Assembly: GCA_003439945.1 (NCBI GenBank) | Contig: QVRM01002082.1 | Coordinates: 166,646 to 230,645 of the forward strand | Source of the DNA: Dermanyssus gallinae | Lineage: Eukaryota > Arthropoda > Arachnida > Mesostigmata > Dermanyssidae | Reading direction: 5' to 3' | DNA length: 64,000 nucleotides | In this document: in pieces, positions 29,281 to 38,655 of the stretch | Layout of the letters: each line of letters opens with the position of its first letter | Position numbering within the stretch: position 1 is the stretch's first letter | Made by a program: the position numbers and the translations under genes | The notes under the pieces: model-generated | Told to the model about the DNA's origin: nothing | The model's database searches: none | What the model saw: only the letters and a program-made list of their open reading frames with translations

Positions 29281-31092
29281 CTAAAATTCATATCGGCTAA
29301 TAACATCTTTCACTACTGCATGCATTGAACCAGCTTCTATTTCCTTGCATTGCAGTATGTGGTATCGGTCAATATTACATGTGCCACAATATTTACATAC
29401 ACAATCTTCAATTTCAAAGCAATACCCTTTTAGGCATATATATTGGAGGTAGCCATGCCAGGTAAGTCTGCAGAGTACCCGTCTGCTCACTTGCATTCCC
29501 TGCTTCCAACGGTCTGTCGTGAATGCAGGACCGTCAGTGAAATTCTCTATGGCAAAGCTCAAATAACGCTTTTCTCTGTATGCGCGATATTGCTCTACGA
29601 CGAGTGGGCTAAAAACGCATTTGTCCAAGATAAGATCTTCCACAAAGCTTCGCTCTTGGCATAGTTCCATCGCCAAGGTTGTCGATGCGTTACGCGGCAG
29701 TCCGAGCATATATTTCACAAAATTTGCTTTTATTTTGTCTATCTCCTTAATGTTGTCTAAGGTTAAGTTTGGTGCAATGGCCCGAAGGCAGTAAGTTATA
29801 ATCGGAGCTATTTTTATCTTAAAAAGGTTCATTCCAGTCTTAATGTCAATTTGGGTAAGATCTCCGAGTAGCGTCATAGCCGATACTGCTTTTGCACGAT
29901 TGTTTTCTATGTGCTTTGTAAAAGATAGGCCAGGGGTTAAGATTACTCCGAGATAGCTAAATTGACTTACTAATTCAATATTTTGATTATTGACCCTGAT
30001 GACGTGATCAAGACTGGCGTATCGACCTCCTCGGGAAAATCGAAGAACTTTTGTCTTAGATATATTAATTCTCAGCTCATACTGTGCGCACCATTGGCTC
30101 ATTTCATTCAGGTAAAACTGTAGATGTGACTTGGCCATTAGGATGAGATCGTCAGCGTAGAATACATGCGGGGCTTTAGCATTTCGAAGTATTTGGCTTA
30201 ACCCTGTGACATAAAGGATGAATAAGAAAGGGCTTGCCGTGTCGCCTTGTGCTAGCATAATTGTCTGTTTAACTTCTTGCGCAATACAGTGAGGCCCATT
30301 TCTGATTGTGATATAGTTTGCAGTGAGAATGCTTCTCATTAGGTTGAACATTCGACCTTTGATGCCAAAATGCTGTCGCATAATATCCAGAAGGCAGTCT
30401 CTAGGTACACTATCAAAAGCAGTTTTGAAGTCAACAAACGCTGCGTAGGTGATCTGTCCGTCGTTGGAACGTTCCCGCACGTGACGAAGGACTTCCCTGA
30501 GAGCTCGTTTAGTTGAGCGACCTTCAAAGAACCCATTCTGTTCCGTTGGTATTAGGTCTTTACATTTGCTGTATAGTCGAGTCACAATTAGTGAGGTTAA
30601 TATTTTGTAGACTACGCTAGTTAATGCTATCCCGCGGTAGTTCGCTGGGTCTGTGGCGTCGCCTTTGTTTTTGTAAATTGGTTGCAGGTAGCTTCGGCGC
30701 CATTGCTCGGGTATGTACCCTTGTTCTAAGCATACATTAAACAGCGCTGTTAGCTTTGGGGCTATGTGCTCTATTCCCTGCTTAAGATGCTCGTAATAAA
30801 TATCATCACGACCTGATGATTTTCCGTTTTTCTTCGCTAGTATAGCCATTTGAACCTCCCCTTCCGTAAAGTCTTCCCAGTCAGGCTCTATATGGGGTGC
30901 GTGTTCATTGTCAGGCAGTTGAACATCGTGGCTTAGTAGCGTTGTGAAATGCGAGACCCATTCTTCGTCGTTTATTAGTGGGTTTGCTACAGCAGGTCTC
31001 TTCGGTAAGAGGATCCATGGTTTCTGGATGCTTTCTTTTACCTGTTGTGTGCGCTGCGCGGTCTCATATTCATATTTCTTCCTCTGAATCAT
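29281..31092 (-). CDS. LINE-G reverse transcriptase
   Basis: 603 aa from its first ATG; the frame is open further to about 31228, adding a WFDHECKTIK linker. RT blocks in order: KKNGKSSGRDDIYYEHLK (about 88-105), YLQPIYKNKGDATDPANYRG, NGFFEGRSTKRALREVL, AAFVDFKTAFDSVPRD, MLAQGDTASPFLFILYV, catalytic YADD (about residue 319), SKTKVLRFSRGGR and FSYLGVILTPGLSF. The C-terminus has CVCKYCGTCNIDRYHILQC, the same cysteine/histidine signature as LINE-P, Q and X. This is the only complete RT domain in the window. An in-frame stop at about 31231 and a frameshift separate it from the endonuclease, so the element is probably inactive. Confidence 0.9.
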   Translation of the reverse strand: MIQRKKYEYETAQRTQQVKESIQKPWILLPKRPAVANPLINDEEWVSHFTTLLSHDVQLPDNEHAPHIEPDWEDFTEGEVQMAILAKKNGKSSGRDDIYYEHLKQGIEHIAPKLTALFNVCLEQGYIPEQWRRSYLQPIYKNKGDATDPANYRGIALTSVVYKILTSLIVTRLYSKCKDLIPTEQNGFFEGRSTKRALREVLRHVRERSNDGQITYAAFVDFKTAFDSVPRDCLLDIMRQHFGIKGRMFNLMRSILTANYITIRNGPHCIAQEVKQTIMLAQGDTASPFLFILYVTGLSQILRNAKAPHVFYADDLILMAKSHLQFYLNEMSQWCAQYELRINISKTKVLRFSRGGRYASLDHVIRVNNQNIELVSQFSYLGVILTPGLSFTKHIENNRAKAVSAMTLLGDLTQIDIKTGMNLFKIKIAPIITYCLRAIAPNLTLDNIKEIDKIKANFVKYMLGLPRNASTTLAMELCQERSFVEDLILDKCVFSPLVVEQYRAYREKRYLSFAIENFTDGPAFTTDRWKQGMQVSRRVLCRLTWHGYLQYICLKGYCFEIEDCVCKYCGTCNIDRYHILQCKEIEAGSMHAVVKDVISRYEF

Positions 31093-31244
31093 TCGTTTAT
31101 ACGTTTTCTTTAGATCAGCTAGGTTTGCCAGCCCTGCTAGGCTCCAATCGTTGTGGCAACAAATGTGCGTTTTGATGGTTTTGCACTCGTGATCGAACCA
31201 TGTTTGTGTCTCGTCGCAGTGTTCCTCTTATATGATGCTGCAGA

Positions 31245-31730
31245 TTAAATGGCCCACCGAAGTGAACGCTCGTAAAAGTCTGTGTCTACTTCGGTCGCAT
31301 CTGGGAGTAGATATAAGGCTTGTTCTAGCTTGCTCAGACTTATCTTGCGGGCGAGGGAAATTCGTTTGTCAAGGCCAGTTATCTTCGTATGCGCAAGGCT
31401 GAAGGTAACTTTGCAGTGCTTCCGCTCGGCTGTCGTTTTATGGTCTTTTATATAAGCTCCCGGTTCACTAGAAGTACTCATAATTAGGTCTACAGCACTT
31501 TTTCCATTCCATGCTATATATGTAGCGTCGGAATAATTACCTTCTATTTGCAAGCCCATTTCCCCTACTCCCTCGATAAAAGCTGTCGCTCGTGAGTCAT
31601 CTTTAGCGAGGTTACAATTCATGCCCCCTGCTATGATACTGTGTTTAAAATTGTCTGTGCATAGCATCAGGGACTCTGCAATATCAAGTAAAATGTCTGT
31701 CACGTTGCGGTCAGGTGGGCTGTAAAGTAG
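31245..31730 (-). pseudogene. LINE-G endonuclease, C-terminal part
   Basis: Frame LLYSPPDRNVTDILLD, then IIAGGMNCNLAKDDSRA (the GD/NxN-type metal-binding block; the aspartate expected in GDFN is M here) and NGKSAVDLIMST. N-terminal catalytic residues are absent because the element is 5'-truncated at 31730. The ORF ends at 31245, just before the RT frame. Confidence 0.75.
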
Positions 31731-33720
31731 TAGTACTCTATATAAGAATACCCTTCTCGCTCTATTAGATGATACCCTACCATCTAATTTGTTACTTCCG
31801 TGTTTGCTCTTTGGTGATTCAAACGTCAACTTGCTCGCTAGCCCACCGCCGTTAAACTATAGATCCTTCTTTACTAGCAACGACCTAATGCATCTCACCG
31901 ATCGTGTCACGAGACCTCTTTCTAGAACTTGCCTTGATCATATTGCAGTTAGGGGCTGTTCCGCATTTTATAAAGTTCAACCAGCGGTTCTAAATACGTT
32001 GTCATTCTTGGACCATTTCCCTGTTGTTGTCTCCTTGTCCAAATGCAGAGAAACATCGACGATGCTTCTGGCTGCTACTTCCAACTTCATTCGGGTACAT
32101 AAGGGCTCGACCGAGTTGCCTTCTGCTCTTGTCACCTCTTCTGGAGAAACTTCCACAGATCATGTTAATTGCCGATGAATTTTACCGCTTTTCCGTGTCG
32201 GTGGGCTTGGAGACGGTCTCTTTATTGAGTTTTGAGGACGACATTAGACCGCGATTAAGATATTATTTAAGCAGAAACGGAGCTGGAGCTGCGGTGCAAC
32301 GGGACTTCCTGCTCAACTTCTAAAGCTTGGTACTCCATACATTGGTGGTCCTCTTACGCACTTAGCAAACCTTTCACTCGCATCTAGAGTGTTTCCAACC
32401 GCCCTTAAGGCTTCTTTTGTTACAACTATTTACAAAAAAAAGGCGACGTTGCGAAGCTTAAAAGCTACCGACCTATCAGCCTGGTTGACTGAATTTCTAA
32501 GCTATTCGAGAAGCTTGCTCTCGTGCAGCTGGAACGCTTCCTCGAATTCTGCAGCTTTCTATCGCCTAATCAATTTGGATTCCGTCACGGTCGGTCCACG
32601 GGTCTGGCACTAGCGCATCTGTGGCAGTTTGTGACCGGCTCTGTTGAATCGACAAAGGCCTGTCTAGGCGTCTTTTTTGACGTCACCGCGGCGTCCAATA
32701 GCGTTCGCCATTTTTTCATTCTGCAAATCTTGCAAAGCCTTGGGTGTTCGGCAAGTACAGTCGAGTGGGTTGAGTCATTTCTATCCTCTAGATTGCAGTC
32801 TGTCCGTATAAGAAAAGTGGTTTTCTTTTAATTTAAAATTTCATTAATTTTATTCTGCTTAATATTGAAAAAGAGAACATTGGCAAACCGATAGCTTTTG
32901 CCGATGACACTTCACTTTTATTTAGGGTTGACTCTCCAGCCCTGATATTACGCGCTCACTATCCCAAGTGAAGAAGGTAATCAAAATATTTAATTATTTT
33001 GGCCTCGTTGTTAATGCTAGCAAGACTAGCCTCACTCTGTTTCGCTCTCCTCAATTAAAGTTGCTGGCGGACCTTGATCGGCTTTCTTCTCAATTCGGTC
33101 TGAAGTTTTCGTCAACTGCTAAATGTTTGGGCCTCATCTTACATGATGGTTTAAGTTGGCGCGCTCATATTGATCATATCACACCCAAATGTTACGCAGT
33201 TATATCGACCTTGCGACGTTTGCGCCGTATAGGAATTCCGTTGGATGGTCTGATTTTGATCAACAATACGCTGTTTGTGCCGCTACTCACGCACGGCATT
33301 CTCTTGTGGGAAGGTGGATACGATCACGTTCTGCATCGGGCTCAGGTAATACAAAACGATGCTCTGAGGGCTATATTTGGGATGAGACGTAACCAATCTG
33401 TTAGAAATATATATTGTGACTATAAGATTCTATACATCGATTCGCTGTATCATCTTCAAGTAGCTACTTTTGGCTTCAAGATCAGTCGTAGTTTAGTACC
33501 TACTGAGGTTACCTTCCCTCTAGTCTCTCAGCGGCGGAAAACCTCGCGTCGGGCCACCACTTTTGTGATACCTCGCGTGCAGAAAAGGTCTAGCATCCAA
33601 TCTCTTGTGTACAGACTGCCCGTCGTGTGGGAGAGCATCCCGCAGGAAATTCGTTACTCGAAGTCCCTGACCTATTTTGCCCGAGACGTCAAAAGATGGC
33701 TTTTAAATCGGAATACATGA
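31731..33720 (+). pseudogene. LINE-D1 endonuclease end and RT, multiply broken
   Basis: LFGDSNVNLLASPPPLNYRS (GDSN metal-binding block), then endonuclease end HIAVRG and DHFPVVV. RT: ASFVTTIYKKK, PNQFGFRHGRSTGLALAHL, GVFFDVTAASNSVRHFF, a damaged core whose ADD motif survives as FADDTSLLF at about 32900 in another frame, then an intact tail frame 32968-33720 (NASKTSLTLF, LGLILHDGLSWRAHI, THGILLWEGGY). Stops and frameshifts between blocks rule out activity. Block wording resembles jockey/CR1-type LINEs. Confidence 0.75.
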
Positions 33721-34109
33721 CCGAAAAGGGGGATTTACTTAGATCAATAGTTTAATTTTTCAGTTTTTGTTGTCATTTCGAGTTATATTGTCTATCAAGT
33801 TATAGCTCAGTATGATCCTTTACTTTGTGTATCAGTATCGCCAATCATATGGTATAGGTGTTAACTTCTGCGTTTATTATCTTCTTTTTCTTTTTTTATC
33901 CCCAAACCCTTGTACCACTTGCCATAACGATAACTTAAGCATGTGAATGTATACAGTTCCGTAAATAAACCATGTTTGAATTGAATTGAATTACCAGAGC
34001 TCACCGTGTCAACGACCTCTGCCGAGTCAAGATTTGGGGGGGGCAGAAGACGACTATGTTCACCCTCATAGACGAGAGGCCCACACAGAAATCGTTCATC
34101 CTTAAACTT

Positions 34110-34830
34110 GATTTTAATTGAGTGGCCGTATCCATACCAGGTAATTCAGCATACGATATTTTGTACTATTTTAACTGGCCGCGCTACGGACGGGAAATCC
34201 CTCTGGTCGAACGGGTCATTACATTTTTTGCAGGCAAGATCTTTTGTATTGTGTGCGGTTTCTGCTAAAATGTTTTGTCATTCTCACCTCTGTGTCTATA
34301 ACTATTATTTGACAAACATATCCTTTGATCGTGTTCGCAGAGTGTGACAGTTCTACACGGCTAATAAAAGTGTTCTAATACGTGGACGATCTCGTGCATT
34401 GTGTGCCTCTACAGCTCTTAACAGAAATATTTTGTTTGTGGCAGACGTAACGTGCAATATGCGTCCGTATTTTCCAAGTATGCGACAGAGAGTATTGCGT
34501 TCTCTATATTTTTCGTTTGGCGTGTCCACGACTTTGTATTATTGTCTGTTGTTGATGGGGAGATGCCGTAGAGTAGGCATGTCGCGCTTCGAACATAACT
34601 GCACGTTTTGTCGCTGTTTCTGTTGGTATTTGCTGATAATCTGTTGGTTCGGCCGTTGATCAACTGTTTTAGTGTAGAGCTATCATCGCCGAGGATCTTC
34701 CCTGTGAGGTCGTCCATGAGTTTCTTAGGTGCCTTACATTCTGTTGGGTCAACTGCACGATGTTGTGCTGGTTGAAATAGTGTTTCTGGCAGCATGCAAC
34801 GAGTTTATGGTTTGTTGCAACCGTGAATCG
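34110..34830 (-). repeat. Repeat R3, copy 3
   Basis: The longest match to copy 1 (about 222-1030). It includes the region around CGTGTTCGCAGAGTGTGA and the shared minus frame KLMDDLTGKILGDDSSTLK. It is followed directly by FL-A'2. Confidence 0.65.
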
Positions 34831-34861
34831 ATGTGGACGTATTTCGCGCTAGAGAGGACGT

Positions 34862-35365
34862 ACTTCGCGCATACTTCAGGAATCAGTTGACAAAAGCGCC
34901 AACGATCGTCGGCTTGGCGACTACGTCTGGATTACTGTCAGACCTCCCCGGTCGTCGAGAAACGTACAGCCCAGCGCTTAGGTGCTGCATTGTCATGGCA
35001 AACGTCATCGTAGACATATTTGCTGCAAAATCGGATAACTACAAAGAGCAGCTAAGGTGCTTTTCCGACAGACTAAACGCAGATCGCCCATCCCACACTT
35101 AGTTAGCTCAACGCTATGGACTCCTCTTCAGCGGTGATGCTACGAGATCGTGCGACAAGACAGAAGACCGCACTCAAAAAGAGCTATCCGCAATCAAGGA
35201 CATGATGTCCGAGCTTTCTGTTTATGGCGCTTTAGGAGATTGCGTCATATGTCGCCCGAACATCGACGAAAGTTGTATTGGTAGGAACAGTCCTAGAAAG
35301 TCGCCCCTACATAAATTATGCGATGGACAGTTCAGTGGCCATCGCATCGAATTTATGTAGAAGCG
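34862..35365 (+). pseudogene. FL-A'2: 3' fragment of an FL-A-like gene
   Basis: Near-identical to FL-A'1: AYFRNQLTKAPTIVGLATTSG, GRRETYSPALRC, a TAG after RPSHT at about 35100, then the remaining C-terminal text with ALGDCVICRPN. It shares the junction to R3 and the stop with FL-A'1, so both derive from one broken ancestor carried by the unit duplication. Confidence 0.8.
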
Positions 35366-36624
35366 TGTTATTGTTATTACCAGCTTGGAAAAATTGCTGT
35401 TCAGAATAAATAAAAAGCCTCTGACGGTTCCCCAAGGTGTCAGCAGAACAAATTTGTACTACTTATTCAATTATCCGCACATGCATCATTGCCCTACCGC
35501 CCGCACTGTGTAGCGCTGCTAGGCGTCGCTAATTCTGACGTCTATCGTGAATCTTTCAGGCCAACCACAACAGGAAACGCAGAAACCGAATATGTATGTT
35601 TAAAGCTCCACTGGTAGCTTAACTGTGATCATATCTTTTTCCATACTTTTTTGAGATGTACCGAGATCGCTACACATTTGTACGGTCATTACAATCATGC
35701 CACGCATCATTTGAGGTACCAGATTAAGCAGCAGTTGAAATTGCTGACATTATTTACTTCTTGCGGGACTGACCGTACGTGCCTCAACCTCGCTACATTA
35801 CAATATATTGTGCGTGTAGGAAATTTTAAATGAACAAAACAGGGACACCTCACGGGGATTTCCAAGCTCCAGCACAAATGGGCTGAGCCCCACACAAGCT
35901 CCACACGAAACAGGTCGTTGTTCCCGACGGTTTTACTTAAAGTCAAAGTGTACTGAGGTTTTCTATATACCTTTATTGACATCTTACAGTCTTCCTTATT
36001 TATGAATGGTTTATACACCAAATATTTAGTAGTTACAATCACGACACATCATCAACTCTGAATGTTCGAGAGACTTTAACCGTTTTGATACATACAAGTA
36101 TGTGGTAGCGTCCAATATAGCTCCACAGCAAAAAAGATAATGCAGATCATTCGTCGAAACAGCCACAGTTGGTCTTTACATTTGCGCTGTTAGTTGTCAC
36201 TGTAACAGCAATTTTTTTTTTTATCTAAAAGCATAGCTTGCAGTTTGCATGCTCAATAACCTAGGTCCAGAGCTGTGAATTTGTGTCTGCTTGGCTGAGC
36301 CTCGACGAAGATGTCATATACATTGTAGAGCCAATGACCGGAAAACCTACTTAATCCTATTAGAAGTAAAACTGATAAAGCATTTTGAAGTAAACGTGAA
36401 GCAAAGCTAATCTTTGTAGCAAATAACATACAAACCTTTGATAGGTCATGCTGCTCCAGCTTAACCGCGGAGTGAGGAATCACATCTGTGTTTCACATAT
36501 GGGACCGACCTGCGACCAGGTCAACCAGGACCGCCTGCCAATCAGAAGCAATTGATATCCCTCTCCCCTTCTAACTGGGCCGACCTTCTCATTTTCAATA
36601 TTGACATTGCATTTTGGTGGTTGC
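35366..36624. other. Between FL-A'2 and FL-A3
   Basis: FL-A' tail to about 35635, then the conserved FL-A upstream block. The minus frame at 35707-36042 corresponds to the ones at 8267 and 20941. No supported gene. Confidence 0.6.
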
Positions 36625-36631
36625 TATATAA
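36625..36631 (+). promoter_or_regulatory. TATA box of FL-A3
   Basis: TATATAA, 75 bp before the ATG at 36700; flank nearly identical to FL-A2. Confidence 0.65.
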
Positions 36632-36699
36632 TGAGAAACACAGCGTTTGCCCAGCCACTATTCCGCCTGATTAGCAAGCTAACCGAATCTGACATAACC

Positions 36700-37637
36700 A
36701 TGTGTGAGATACATCGGATGATGCGTGACCAAGTCGAGGCGGTCAAAGAACGGCTTTCAGAGAAGATTGGTTATACGAAGTGTTCCTTCGTAGCCGGTCA
36801 GACGTTGTTCTATTTTTCAACCGTCATTATCAATTCTCCACGACACGCTCAACCAGTGGAATGCTTTGAGAAGATTGCACGACGCATTAGCCTCAGTAAC
36901 CTGAACATTCCAGCTCTAAGTATCGAAGGCCAGATGATTTTCGGAGACAAACTGCCGAATAAGGTTGCCGCCGCCAATGGCTGTTCGACTGTAGAGATTT
37001 CACAGAAGAAGGGATTTCAACTCATGCCTTTCTTCATGGATCGTCCTGGTAAACATTGGGCTTTCAATCGAAAAGCTCCATCAAAGAAAGTGAAAGGAGT
37101 ACTCCTGTTTGCCGACCCGACGTTAGTGAGTCGTTGCGAGGACGTTTTCGGTGCATACTTCAGAAATCAGTTGAAAAAGCACCGACGGTCGTTGGCTTGG
37201 CGACCACGTCTGGAATGCGGTCACACTTTCCCGGCCGCCGAGAAAAGTTCAGTCCAGCATTTGGTTTCTATATTGTCGGAGAAAACGTCACCGTAGACGT
37301 ATTTGCTGCGAAATCAGGTAACTACAAAGAGCAGCTAAAGTGCTTTGCCGACAAACTGAACGCAGATCGCACATCCCGCACGCAACGCTATGGATTCCTC
37401 TTCAGCGGTGATGCCACGAGGTCGTGCGACGAGGCAGAGAACGGCACTGAACAAGACGTATCGGCCATCAAGGACATCATGCCCGAGCTTCCTGTCTACG
37501 GCGCCCTGGGAGATTACGTAATATGTCGCCCGTACGTCGAAGGAAAGTCCAGTAGTTCTAGAAGATGGCCTCTACATAAACTATGTAATGGCCAAAGCAG
37601 TGTGCTTATTGTTATTACTACATCTAGTTTAGGATAA
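36700..37637 (+). pseudogene. FL-A3: FIST-like gene with one frameshift
   Basis: Identical in plan to FL-A1 and FL-A2 through GFQLMPFFMD and KGVLLFADPT. After FRNQLKK a run of six A is five A here (about 37175), shifting the frame; the first frame ends at 37296. The second frame (from about 37180) carries APTVVGLATTSG to the normal stop at 37637 with no other lesion. One homopolymer indel is either a recent inactivation or a sequencing error. It otherwise differs by only a few residues (for example GKSSSSRRWP near the end). AATAAA at 37653-37658. Confidence 0.8.
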
Positions 37638-37993
37638 TGTTTTTTTAGACCAAATAAAATACACGTGACGGTTCGCCAAAGGTGCAGCATTGTAAAAAAA
37701 TATTGATTAATAAATTGTGCAGACATTTTTCTTTACAAAAAATGGTCTAATTGCTTTCATTGTGTGGCGCCAGACGTCGTTAGCTCAGAAACAAAACGTA
37801 TATTTTTAAAACGTTATCCGTACATGGCTTACTCAACTCTGATTAACTACTTTTTTGAGGTTTATTTGAAATAAGTTCTACCGAGAACGCAACACACGCA
37901 TAGTGAGTTTGCCAAACGCATGCACTGGCACGAGCTTCCAGATAATCTTCTTCGTTAGATCGTGCCACGGCGGCAAACAATTATATTTTGTCG
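37638..37993. other. FL-A3 3' flank
   Basis: Poly(A) signal at 37653-37658, then flank shared with FL-A2 up to the insertion at 37994. Confidence 0.6.
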
Positions 37994-38655
37994 ACATGGT
38001 GTTAACCGATATCGTATATACTCCTAAAGAGTGTTAAAATTATATTTACAAACATTTGTCTTCTATGGTTCATGACAACCCTCCTACAAGGACGACCGAA
38101 TTTTCGTTGTTATTTGAGTCGCCTCCCCATGAGAGAGCTAACCAGGGCAGTTGGACAGCTCCTTACAAGAAAAGCGGCTAGCAAGCTTGATCAATAGTGC
38201 ACCTTCTATTGCTGATAGAGCCAGCCTTCGAGCTGTTACTAGTCAAGGGGCTGGGGCTTGGTTACCCCACCGACCTACCCTGTACGCGAATTGGGACTAT
38301 GTTAGACGACGAGACCACGCGTCCATACATGGTGATTTTGTAGACGCGTTGGCCCATCATGGCCTGTCATGCGCGTTGAGTGCAGACCGCCGAGCACGTC
38401 ACTCCGCTTTAAATGACACCTTTAGTCGCGCACTTAGATGTGCCAGCTTCCCGTGTGTTCTAGAGCCCCCGGGTCTATCGAGAAATGATGGAAAAAGACC
38501 TCACGGCCTGACTTTGACGCCTTTTGAGCGCGGCCGCATGCTTGTTTGAAAGGCAACTGTAATCGTTTCATTAGCCCTTCGATGAGCGGTGTAGGTGCGG
38601 ACCGAGTAGGTCATGCCTCCAGGTTTGCTGAGGCTAACAAATGCAGAAAATAGTC
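37994..38655 (+). mobile_element. Insertion of about 660 bp, retroelement 3' relic
   Basis: Unit 2 has continuous sequence here (AATTATATTTTGTC directly followed by AACGTTGATTATCC near 23158). In unit 3 the two halves are separated by this block. It contains the nuclease-like fragment below. No clear target duplication. Confidence 0.65.
38151..38549 (+). pseudogene. C-terminal nuclease-like domain of a retroelement protein
   Basis: 132-codon open frame with ASLRAVTSQGAGAWLPHRPT, a CALSADRRARHSALND stretch and LEPPGLSRNDGKRPHGLTLT. This is the C-terminal module of a widespread transposon-encoded RT protein in animals, where KRPDGLTL is followed by a WD-T block resembling a PD-(D/E)xK nuclease. 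Here the PD is PH and a stop replaces the tryptophan. Degraded text continues to about 38650 (a RVGHASRFAEANKCRKY-like frame). The exact element family is uncertain. Confidence 0.5.

Larger units (their letters stand above)
29239..31730 (-). mobile_element. LINE-G: nearly full-coding LINE nested in LINE-D1
   Basis: The uninterrupted target is seen at about 50107 in LINE-D2 (TTTTACTCGAGTAGTACTC). Here TACTCGAG ends at 29238 and TAGTACTC resumes at 31731, with at most a few bases duplicated. The element is on the minus strand, 5'-truncated in the endonuclease, with a short 3' UTR containing AATAAA at about 29260 and a TATATATT end. Confidence 0.8.
28516..33990 (+). mobile_element. LINE-D1: jockey/CR1-like LINE with LINE-G nested inside
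   Basis: 5'-truncated in ORF1 (text matches 49390 onward of LINE-D2). It runs through endonuclease to 29238, is interrupted to 31730, then resumes through RT to 33720 and ends with AATAAA and a short TTGAA repeat tail at about 33965-33990. It joins FL-B2 flank directly to sequence upstream of R3, so its arrival or later deletion removed the unit's LINE-X, LINE-H and L parts. Confidence 0.75.
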
